From NCBI GenBank assembly GCA_039026555.1, contig JBCCMB010000168.1, positions 1-5,487 on the forward strand: 5,487 nt of DNA, in the 5' to 3' direction. A model generated the notes under the pieces. That model worked only from the letters and a program-made list of their open reading frames with translations. It did not search any database and had not been told where the DNA came from. The stretch comes from JBCCMB01 sp039026555. Its GTDB lineage: Bacteria; Pseudomonadota; Alphaproteobacteria; Caulobacterales; Hyphomonadaceae. Within the stretch, counting starts at the first letter, position 1, and each line of letters opens with the position of its first letter. Made by a program: the position numbers and the translations under genes. This document shows positions 1 to 5,487 of the stretch, piece after piece.

Positions 1-2
1 CT

Positions 3-668
3 CGGCCGAAGGACCACTCGGCAAAGGTCTGGACGTATCTGCGCGAGCCTGTGAACCGGCACATCGTATTGCTGACTTTCTGCTTCGCCTTCGCTGTACA
101 GATTCCCGCAGCCGTGATCGGGGTTTTTCTGAACTCCAAGGGCTTCTCACTCTCCGAGATTGGCGTCGCCATTGGCGTTGCGGCTAGCGTCGGCGCCGCG
201 ATTTCGATCGCGGTAGGCTCGTTCACGATCCGCCGCCTAGGCGTAAAGCGCACCGCCTGGATCACCCTAGTCTTGGGTATCTTCGCTTTACCGCCATTTT
301 TGTGGCTCGCCGCCCAGGACACGACGACGGTTCCCATCCTAATTGGGATCATTTTTTGGGGCGCTTTGATGACCGCTCCTATCCGCATGACGTTCTACGC
401 TGCGCGTCTGAAATGGACTGGCCCTAATCAACCAGGAACGGATTTCACCGTGCAGCAATCCGCCTGGTTTCTTGGGTATGGCGGATCTTTACTCATCGGG
501 GGGCTAGTAGCTGGCGGCGTGGGCTGGGTTGGCGTGTTCGTCTTGAACGGCGTTCTGGTGACGGCTGTTATCCTAGCGTTCATATCCCTGTTCGACCGGT
601 TCGACCGGCTGACCGAGGAACTACATGCGCCGCGATCCTTGACAGTGTCTGAGCCTTTGAATGGCTAG
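3..668 (+). CDS. MFS transporter, C-terminal half (RhtX/FptX/AmpG-like), 5' end outside window
   Basis: Inner-membrane secondary transporter of the major facilitator superfamily; the visible 221 residues correspond to roughly helices 7-12 of a protein normally about 400 aa. The frame is open from base 3 with no stop, so the GTG at 51 is an internal valine codon (context YLREPVNRH) and the true start lies left of the window. About six hydrophobic segments are visible, with a basic loop RRLGVKR between two of them (the cytoplasmic loop typical of MFS proteins) and a GTDFTVQQS stretch resembling the conserved loop of RhtX/FptX siderophore importers and AmpG. The gene ends in TAG at 666-668 and overlaps the PepSY membrane gene by 8 nt, so the two are co-transcribed and probably translationally coupled. 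RhtX and FptX import ferric siderophores into the cytoplasm. That substrate class is inferred here from the loop resemblance and the PepSY neighbour; AmpG-like muropeptide transport is the main alternative. Confidence 0.82.
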   Translation, partial: RPKDHSAKVWTYLREPVNRHIVLLTFCFAFAVQIPAAVIGVFLNSKGFSLSEIGVAIGVAASVGAAISIAVGSFTIRRLGVKRTAWITLVLGIFALPPFLWLAAQDTTTVPILIGIIFWGALMTAPIRMTFYAARLKWTGPNQPGTDFTVQQSAWFLGYGGSLLIGGLVAGGVGWVGVFVLNGVLVTAVILAFISLFDRFDRLTEELHAPRSLTVSEPLNG

Positions 669-1743
669 CGCGTCCAAGCCAGTTCTGAAGTGGCTTCGCC
701 GCTTGCACCTTTGGTTTGGGGTCGCCGTCGCGTTGCCTCTTGGTGCGATTATCGTCAGCGGCGTCGCCTTGGTGCTCGACCAGCAGATGATCCAATTGCG
801 TGCGCCTGAGCTATTTGCCGATCAGTCAACTTTGACGCTCGGCGAGAAGGGACGAGACCTCGCCAAGATTGATGAGTTGGCGGGGGATCTCAGCTGGAAC
901 CTCGTTCGGCTGCCTCAAGCCGACCGACCCTATTACGATGTATGGCTTATGAGCGATGAGCGCGCCTATTTCGCACCCGGCGCGGATGCGTTCTCTGATC
1001 GCTTTTTCTGGCACGAGCGGCCCGAAACCGTTTTCTTTGAGATCCACGCTCATTTGGTTGCGGGCGACTTTGGAGAGACGCTGGTCGGGTTTGTCGGGCT
1101 TGCGGGCGTGGGACTTATACTGGTCGGCGTATGGATTTGGTGGCCGGGCCGGCGCGGATTTTCGGCGGGTCGATTGGCGCCCCGCAAGGCGGATAGACGC
1201 TCGATGCTGCGGGCGCATGGCGCGTGGGGCGTGGTGTTGGCGTTGCCGCTTGGCGTGCTGTTTTTGACGGGCGTGGCGACCGCCTTCCCGGACCAAACCA
1301 AAAGTGTTTTCGGCTCTGTTGCAGGCGGAAACGCTCCAGCGCGCGCCGAAATCGGCGTCCCGGCCTTTCCTAAGGACCGCCCCGATTGGACCGCTGTTCT
1401 CACAGCGGCGGAATCAGCCTTTGACGATGATAAGATCGTCTTCGTCTTTACACCTAACCCGGGACAAGACGGCGCAATCTATATGCGTACGCGCCGGGCC
1501 GCCGAATGGCACCCCAACGGCCGTTCGGAAATCAATGTAGACGCCACTAAGGCAATATTGCTCTCGTCACGCGATCTCACCGCGGCCGATAGCGGCCTGC
1601 AGGCGGCCAACGCCATGTTTCCGATCCACGCAACACGCGGCGGCGCCTGGTGGCTTGCGCCGGTCGCCTTCGTAACCGGGCTCTTGGCGTGCTGGCTATT
1701 GGTTTTCTCGATCGCCGCTTTTGTGCGCCGCTGGCGGCGATAG
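661..1743 (+). CDS. PepSY-associated transmembrane protein, putative ferrisiderophore reductase
   Basis: A 360-aa inner-membrane protein with the four-helix plan of PepSY_TM proteins. Helices are near residues 12-37, 138-161, 185-209 and 329-354, with a periplasmic part between helices 1 and 2 and another between 3 and 4. Hallmarks seen are RRLHLWFG before helix 1, EIHAHLVAGDFG before helix 2, the aromatic WIWWPGRR end of helix 2, RAHGAWG at helix 3 and FPIHATRGG before helix 4. Histidines at 16, 129, 131, 186 and 323 sit at helix ends, where FoxB-type proteins place heme ligands. Known relatives FoxB and FpvG of Pseudomonas help release iron from siderophores by reduction. The ATG at 661 lies inside the end of the MFS gene (8-nt overlap) with no strong Shine-Dalgarno, suggesting translational coupling. 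The C-terminus ends in a basic RRWRR tail. The family is firm; the reductase role and siderophore substrate are inferred from family and neighbour. Confidence 0.85.
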   Translation: MASASKPVLKWLRRLHLWFGVAVALPLGAIIVSGVALVLDQQMIQLRAPELFADQSTLTLGEKGRDLAKIDELAGDLSWNLVRLPQADRPYYDVWLMSDERAYFAPGADAFSDRFFWHERPETVFFEIHAHLVAGDFGETLVGFVGLAGVGLILVGVWIWWPGRRGFSAGRLAPRKADRRSMLRAHGAWGVVLALPLGVLFLTGVATAFPDQTKSVFGSVAGGNAPARAEIGVPAFPKDRPDWTAVLTAAESAFDDDKIVFVFTPNPGQDGAIYMRTRRAAEWHPNGRSEINVDATKAILLSSRDLTAADSGLQAANAMFPIHATRGGAWWLAPVAFVTGLLACWLLVFSIAAFVRRWRR

Positions 1744-1759
1744 TGATTGTCGAACTGAA

Positions 1760-1777
1760 TAAAGTGTATACACTTTA
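1760..1777. promoter_or_regulatory. Perfect 18-bp palindrome, candidate operator
   Basis: The sequence TAAAGTGTATACACTTTA equals its own reverse complement over all 18 positions; the next flanking pair (A/A) breaks the symmetry. It lies in the only intergenic gap, 17 nt after the PepSY stop codon and 24 nt before the hydrolase GTG. The GTGTATACAC core, with inverted GT/AC half-sites around TATA, resembles operators of dimeric GntR-family (FCD-type) repressors. The regulator is not in the window and the family assignment is inference. No U-tract follows, so a terminator is unlikely. It probably controls the three-gene hydrolase/membrane operon. Confidence 0.6.
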
Positions 1778-1785
1778 ACGGGCAC

Positions 1786-1792
1786 AGGGAGG
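1786..1792 (+). promoter_or_regulatory. Ribosome binding site of the serine hydrolase gene
   Basis: AGGGAGG is a strong Shine-Dalgarno match, placed 9 nt before the GTG at 1802. It decides the GTG start over the in-frame ATG at 1901 (residue 34), which would cut into the N-terminal domain. A strong site of its own also suggests this gene is initiated independently of the PepSY gene upstream. Confidence 0.7.
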
Positions 1793-1801
1793 CGCTGAGG
1801 C

Positions 1802-3220
1802 GTGGCGAGCGAAACCGAACACTCCGTCACTTCGCCTGCGATTTCCAGCGGCAACCATACCCGTGTCCGGGGCCTCCCAAGCGATAGCGATTTGGCCCTC
1901 ATGGAATTGGGACTAATTGCGAAATCGGTTTGCTCTGGCCTTCATGTCTCCAAGCGTTCACTTGACGATATTGTTGAGACTTCGGTGCGCACGGACCTTT
2001 CAAATGGAGGAACCGCCGCTCTGGATATAAGTGTTTCTGGTCAAGTCACCGCCGAATGGAACGGGCAAACACGCACGGCAATCGACACCGGGGCCCATGG
2101 CTGCGTCTTATTGCCGATCGGCGCAAAGGACGTGTTCTTTGAGCCGATGTTAGATCAGGACGCGCGCCGTGCAATTTCCTTGGCCGACCATTCTGATCCT
2201 AATTTCATTCCTGCTCTAGACGCCGCTTTTCAAACCAATCCGGACACTGGCACAGCAGCGGTGGCCATTGTCCACAAGGGTAAGTTGGTGGCGGAACGTT
2301 ACGGCGCGGGCGCAGAGGCGGACATGCGCTTGGAGAGCTGGTCCATGGGCAAATCCGCCGTCGGATTGCTTATCGCGTGCGCGGCTTCGGATGGATTGCT
2401 CAGCCTGGATGAACCTATCGCCCTGCGCGAATGGCTATCTTCTGGAGATCCGCGCCGAGCCATCACCTTCGACGACGCCCTTCGGATGAGCAGCGGGATC
2501 GACTTTTCCGCACCTTGGGCGGAAGACTACGAGCCTGAGCGCCATGGATATCCCGATCATGGATTTATCTATTCGGGCGCGATTGACATTCGCGCGTTTG
2601 CCGCATCCCGCACCTTGCTTCATCCGCCCGGGCGTTTCGGCGCCTACAAGAATGGCGACACGCTCTTGCTTCTCGCAGGGCTTGAAGACCGTCTTGTCGC
2701 CGCCGGAGAAGATCCGCTGGCATGGCCTTACACACGATTATTCCATCCCGCCGGCGCGAACGGCTTGATTTTTGAGACCGACCCTTACGGCCACATTTTT
2801 GGGACCGGCAATGTTTACGGTACGGCGCGCGACTGGCTCGCGCTTGGACGTTTGTTCGTTGAGCCGGCTCATTCCCGAAAAATTGGGTTGGATCGCGACG
2901 TGCTCTCGCACTTCGCAAGCCCAAGCCCCGCATGGCGCGGCAAGTATTGGATGGCGGAGCCGCCAACCGGATTTAGCGATAGCGTTTATGGGCTTCATGT
3001 TTGGCTTAATCGCCACGCACCGCAAGATCGCTGGCCGGCGCCCGACGATATGTTCTTCTTCCTTGGGGTAGGGGGACAATACACATTCATCGTTCCGAGC
3101 CTCGACTTGGCCGTGGTTCGCCTGGGCCACATTCGCAAAACGTTGGAGAGCGATGCGGGCCGCGGTCACGTGCCGGCTTTGCTCGAAGCGGCGTGCCGGG
3201 CGGCGGAGGCAAAACCATGA
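1802..3220 (+). CDS. Beta-lactamase-fold serine hydrolase (NylB/family VIII esterase-like)
   Basis: A 472-aa serine hydrolase of the class C beta-lactamase/COG1680 group, which includes esterases, 6-aminohexanoate-dimer hydrolase (NylB) and amidases. Motif 1 is SMGK, with nucleophile Ser181 and Lys184. The family MSSGIDF segment is at 229-235. Motif 2 is YKN at 282-284, supplying the catalytic tyrosine. The third-motif region is GVGGQY at 422-427, followed by VPSLDLAVVRLG, as in NylB-like hydrolases rather than the KTG of true beta-lactamases. Residues 37-105 form a separate N-terminal domain (AKSVCSGLHVS onward) of a kind that precedes the catalytic domain in several such hydrolases. No signal peptide or lipobox is visible: the first 30 residues are polar, so a cytoplasmic location is likely. 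The stop overlaps the next start in an ATGA (3217-3220). The reaction is probably ester or amide hydrolysis of a small molecule; the substrate cannot be read from sequence and antibiotic resistance is not implied. Confidence 0.88.
   Translation: MASETEHSVTSPAISSGNHTRVRGLPSDSDLALMELGLIAKSVCSGLHVSKRSLDDIVETSVRTDLSNGGTAALDISVSGQVTAEWNGQTRTAIDTGAHGCVLLPIGAKDVFFEPMLDQDARRAISLADHSDPNFIPALDAAFQTNPDTGTAAVAIVHKGKLVAERYGAGAEADMRLESWSMGKSAVGLLIACAASDGLLSLDEPIALREWLSSGDPRRAITFDDALRMSSGIDFSAPWAEDYEPERHGYPDHGFIYSGAIDIRAFAASRTLLHPPGRFGAYKNGDTLLLLAGLEDRLVAAGEDPLAWPYTRLFHPAGANGLIFETDPYGHIFGTGNVYGTARDWLALGRLFVEPAHSRKIGLDRDVLSHFASPSPAWRGKYWMAEPPTGFSDSVYGLHVWLNRHAPQDRWPAPDDMFFFLGVGGQYTFIVPSLDLAVVRLGHIRKTLESDAGRGHVPALLEAACRAAEAKP
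3205..3209 (+). promoter_or_regulatory. Ribosome binding site deciding the start of the 271-aa membrane protein
   Basis: GGAGG lies inside the last codons of the hydrolase gene, 7 nt before the ATG at 3217. This spacing selects ATG 3217 over the in-frame GTG at 3193, which lies upstream of the site and would add eight glycine-rich residues before the basic MKRT start. Confidence 0.7.
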
Positions 3221-4032
3221 AGCGCACGCCAAGCTGGCTCATTGTGGGCTGCGTCTGCATCGCCATCGCCGTCGGCCAGCTCATCGGCGTCCAGAGATTT
3301 TCGTTCGGCATCGTCACCATTGTGCTTTTGCCGTTGGTCTTCGCGTTTATCGCAGGCTTACTCCTCAATCCTGCTGTTGTGGCGCCACTCCAGGCGGTCG
3401 TCGGCGAAGGCGCTGGGCAGCGCGCGGCTCGGCTGGTTAGTCCGGCTGTGATGCCGCTTATCGTTGTTTTGACGGCCGGGATCGGGCCTCAAATGAACGC
3501 CTTGATCGAAGCGGGGCCGGCTTTGCTGGCCCAGGAACTCGGCAATCTGGGGACAATGCTGTTATCGATGCCGTTGGCGGTGCTCGGCTTCAAGATGGGA
3601 CGCGAGGCTATCGGCGCGACTTTCTCCATCGCGCGAGAGGGCGGACTTGCCTTCATTTTCGACAAATATGGGCCGAACACGCCGGAGGCGACCGGCGTCA
3701 CAGCCGTCTACATTTGCGGCACTTTTTTTGGAACCGCCGTCTTCGCTATAATGCCCCCCGTCATCGCATCTCTCGATGTCTTTGACATTCGCGCACTGGC
3801 TATGGCGTGCGGTACCGGAAGCGCGAGCATGACGGGCGCTTGCGCGACGTCTCTGCAAGCCGAGGCGCCTGCTCAAGCTGAACTCATTGGAGCCCTCGCA
3901 GCGGGTTCGAACTTGATGACCGGGCTGACGGGTCTGTTCATCGCAATCTTCATCACCATCCCGGCCGCGGAGCTCTATTTCAAATTGCTGAGCGGAAAGC
4001 GGGGAAAGCTGGACGTGTCCAATGACGGATAG
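3217..4032 (+). CDS. Polytopic membrane protein, DUF3100-like (N-terminal part), probable transporter subunit
   Basis: A 271-aa inner-membrane protein that begins MKRTPSW at the ATG overlapping the hydrolase stop (ATGA). Hydrophobic segments are near residues 7-25, 30-50, 76-97, 102-125, 160-186 and 222-256, with a shorter one around 192-208. The most distinctive part is residues 128-172: GREAIGATFSIAREGG, then DKYGPNTPEATGV and VYICGTFFG. This matches my memory of DUF3100 proteins, which are uncharacterised putative transporters usually over 400 aa. MACGTGSASM at 196-205 is a second glycine/serine-rich stretch in a membrane region, as found at substrate sites of carriers. It is shorter than the usual family length, and the downstream gene appears to supply the missing part. 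Transport is inferred from topology and family; direction and substrate are unknown. LysO-like (DUF340) or malonate-carrier-like proteins are weaker alternatives. Confidence 0.72.
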   Translation: MKRTPSWLIVGCVCIAIAVGQLIGVQRFSFGIVTIVLLPLVFAFIAGLLLNPAVVAPLQAVVGEGAGQRAARLVSPAVMPLIVVLTAGIGPQMNALIEAGPALLAQELGNLGTMLLSMPLAVLGFKMGREAIGATFSIAREGGLAFIFDKYGPNTPEATGVTAVYICGTFFGTAVFAIMPPVIASLDVFDIRALAMACGTGSASMTGACATSLQAEAPAQAELIGALAAGSNLMTGLTGLFIAIFITIPAAELYFKLLSGKRGKLDVSNDG

Positions 4033-4522
4033 TCCTGTCTACACGCCGCCGCCCTTGAGCGCGCTAAACCGGGTCGCGCGGGACGCGTGGCTAAGCTTTT
4101 TGGCGATTCTGGCGGTCGCTTTTTCCCATATCGTAACTGGGATCTATGGTCTGGAACTATTGCTGGGGCTGGCGGTTGTTTACGCCATTGTCGTCGCCGG
4201 ATACGCGCTGGCGCATGCCATTCCAATCCGCCGCTTTCCGGACCTTTTCTGGGTCTCGATGGTGGCCATGGTGGTCAATTGGCCCGGTGTGCCGGGCGCA
4301 GACTGGGTGCGCGGCGCAATTGACGGCGTGAATTTCTTGCCGACGATTACACCGCTTATGGCGTTCGCCGCACTTGGTCTCGGCCACAAAGAGGTCCAGC
4401 TGTTTCGCCGAACCGGCTTTCAATTCGTTCTTATCTCGCTTCTGGTTTTTGGCGGCACATTCCTAGGAAGCGCTTTGATCGCTCAGTTGACGTTGATTCT
4501 GACCAATGGATCGGCTCCTTAA
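4022..4522 (+). CDS. Small polytopic membrane protein, probable second subunit of the DUF3100-like carrier
   Basis: A 166-aa membrane protein with about five hydrophobic segments, near residues 22-38, 44-66, 74-88, 106-121 and 132-160. A proline run (PPP, residues 9-11) lies in the short hydrophilic N-terminus. Residues 108-155, including PLMAFAALGLGHKEV and FGGTFLGSALIAQ, resemble the C-terminal end of full-length DUF3100 proteins as I recall them. The ATG at 4022 lies inside the end of the preceding membrane gene (11-nt overlap), with only a weak GGA 8 nt upstream, so it is probably made by translational coupling, consistent with a two-protein complex. The TAA stop (4520-4522) overlaps the stop of the convergent ligase gene. 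No catalytic motif is visible. A carrier subunit role is inferred from size, topology and position. Confidence 0.68.
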   Translation: MTDSPVYTPPPLSALNRVARDAWLSFLAILAVAFSHIVTGIYGLELLLGLAVVYAIVVAGYALAHAIPIRRFPDLFWVSMVAMVVNWPGVPGADWVRGAIDGVNFLPTITPLMAFAALGLGHKEVQLFRRTGFQFVLISLLVFGGTFLGSALIAQLTLILTNGSAP

Positions 4523-5487
4523 AGGCTGCCGCCTAATTGCTCTAGCGCCGTTTCAGCGAGGCGTTTGCGATCAACTTTGTTGGTTGAGGCGAGAGGCAGC
4601 TCGTCGACGAAAAAGATCCGCCTGGGATGCGCATAAGCCGGCCCCTCGGCCAGAGCAAACGCCTTCAAATCGGCTTCAGATACTGTTTTGTCAGACACCA
4701 CGAATGCGACTGGCGCTTCGTTTTTGGTGGCGTGCTGCACGGCGAGGACGACAGCCTCGGCGACAGCCGGATGATGCTCCAGCAAACGTTCGACTTCTGC
4801 TGGATAGACGTTTTCTGCGCCAACTTGCATCATGTCGTCGGCCCGGCCGACAAAATAGTAGAAGCCTTGGGCGTCGCGGCGCATGCGATCGCCTGTTTTG
4901 TACCAGCCATCGGCGTCAATGCGCTCGGCGCTGGCTTGGGGTCGTCTCCAATAGCTCTTTAGGGTCATGGGATTGCGAATGTGCAGCACGCCGTCATTCG
5001 ACGTTTGACCTTCCACCAGTTTCAACTCCACGCCCGGCATAGGATAGCCAAGCGACGTGGGCGGCGTTGGGACGCCGTCGGGGTGCGCCCCAAACGAGGC
5101 CGGTCCCGTCTCCGTGGTTCCGAAACCGTTGGTGATCGCCGCGTTGGGGAAGGCGGTTTGAATGCGGTCCAGCAAATGATGAGACAAGGGCGAAGAGCCA
5201 AGCCCGACCTGCGTCACGCAGTGTGTATTTGACGGGCGACCTTTCTCGATTTCCTCCGCCATCAGCGCCGCCATTGTTGGCACTCCTGTCACGCGCGTCA
5301 CGCCGTGGGCTGAGATCGCGTCCAGCATCCCGCGCGCCGAGAAGCTTTTCATCAGAACGACACGCGCGCCGACCGACAGCATGTTCAAGAGGTGGAACTG
5401 ACCGTTCATATGAAAGAGCGGCGCCGCAACGATGCCGGTCTTTCCCGCCATCGTTTTGGCTAGGCCTGTGAATTGTTCCAGCGCCCA
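4519..5487 (-). CDS. AMP-dependent acyl-CoA synthetase/ligase, C-terminal part, 5' end outside window
   Basis: An adenylate-forming enzyme (ANL superfamily) that activates a carboxylic acid with ATP and, in most relatives, joins it to coenzyme A. The visible 322 residues run from WALEQFTG at the right edge with no stop, so the start and the ATP-binding P-loop motif (A3) lie outside the window. Motifs in order are APLFHMNG (about 5401-5424), FGTTETGP (5101-5124, motif A5), YKTGD with the ribose-binding Asp (4888-4902, A7), VGRADDMMQVGAENVYP with the hinge (about 4798-4850, A8) and NKVDRKR carrying the catalytic Lys (about 4561-4581, A10). All are intact, so the enzyme should be active. It is cytoplasmic, with no membrane segment. 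It is convergent with the membrane operon and overlaps it by 4 nt, so it is a separate transcript. The acid substrate cannot be told; fatty-acyl, aryl or carnitine-type CoA ligases are all possible. Confidence 0.9.
   Translation of the reverse strand, partial: WALEQFTGLAKTMAGKTGIVAAPLFHMNGQFHLLNMLSVGARVVLMKSFSARGMLDAISAHGVTRVTGVPTMAALMAEEIEKGRPSNTHCVTQVGLGSSPLSHHLLDRIQTAFPNAAITNGFGTTETGPASFGAHPDGVPTPPTSLGYPMPGVELKLVEGQTSNDGVLHIRNPMTLKSYWRRPQASAERIDADGWYKTGDRMRRDAQGFYYFVGRADDMMQVGAENVYPAEVERLLEHHPAVAEAVVLAVQHATKNEAPVAFVVSDKTVSEADLKAFALAEGPAYAHPRRIFFVDELPLASTNKVDRKRLAETALEQLGGSL

Noticed and set aside
51..53. GTG as the start of the MFS gene
   Set aside because: The frame stays open to the left edge with MFS-like sequence (WTYLREP), the protein would have only half the usual helices, and no Shine-Dalgarno precedes it.
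826..1296. 156-codon open frame on the - strand inside the PepSY gene
   Set aside because: It is a shadow of a well-supported gene on the other strand: arginine- and proline-rich, low-complexity product with no recognisable domain.
1760..1777. Palindrome read as an intrinsic terminator for the PepSY gene
   Set aside because: The stem is A/T-rich, has no loop when perfectly paired, and is not followed by a T run.
1747..1778. Sigma-70 promoter overlapping the palindrome (TTGTCG with TATACA or CTTTAA)
   Set aside because: The spacers are 14 or 20 nt and the matches are weak. A promoter is expected in this gap, but its exact place cannot be supported from sequence.
3193..3216. GTG at 3193 as an alternative start of the 271-aa membrane protein
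   Set aside because: The GGAGG site at 3205-3209 fits only the ATG at 3217, and the extra residues are glycine-rich and not family-like.
2738..3232. 164-codon open frame on the - strand inside the serine hydrolase gene
   Set aside because: It lies opposite the conserved YxN-to-GGQ part of the hydrolase, and its translation has no domain-like pattern.
4506..5042. 178-codon open frame on the + strand opposite the CoA ligase
   Set aside because: It is very arginine-rich and antisense to conserved ligase motifs A7-A10, so it is a composition artefact.

Overview
The window is almost wholly coding. It has about 58-60% G+C by eye, uses GTG as well as ATG starts, and its genes overlap or nearly abut. 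The protein families look alphaproteobacterial (Caulobacterales, Hyphomonadaceae or Sphingomonadales-like), but this is an impression from family resemblance, as no taxonomic marker gene is present. There are six genes. Five lie on the + strand and one on the - strand, and the genes at both ends run off the window.

Region 1 (1-1743, +): the C-terminal half of a major-facilitator transporter of the RhtX/FptX/AmpG-like type. It overlaps by 8 nt the start of a four-helix PepSY-associated membrane protein. In known systems this pairing carries a ferric siderophore across the inner membrane (MFS) and reduces or releases its iron (PepSY-TM, as in FoxB and FpvG). The pair is probably the end of an iron-uptake operon that starts left of the window.

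Region 2 (1744-1801): the only real gap, 58 bp. It contains a perfect 18-bp palindrome (1760-1777) that is a good operator candidate, followed by a strong Shine-Dalgarno sequence.

Region 3 (1802-4522, +): a tightly coupled three-gene operon. It encodes a beta-lactamase-fold serine hydrolase (NylB/esterase-like, COG1680 type) without a visible signal peptide, a 271-aa polytopic membrane protein resembling the N-terminal part of DUF3100 proteins, and a 166-aa polytopic membrane protein resembling their C-terminal part. The stop/start junctions overlap by 4 and 11 nt. The likely logic is a two-subunit membrane carrier working with a cytoplasmic amidase or esterase. The substrate is unknown. This module is the most interesting part of the window.

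Region 4 (4519-5487, -): the C-terminal part of an acyl-CoA synthetase/AMP-dependent ligase, convergent with region 3. The two stop codons share a TTAA palindrome. It could activate an acid released by the hydrolase, but it is a separate transcription unit and the link is only positional.

No RNA genes, insertion sequences, CRISPR arrays or convincing intrinsic terminators were seen.
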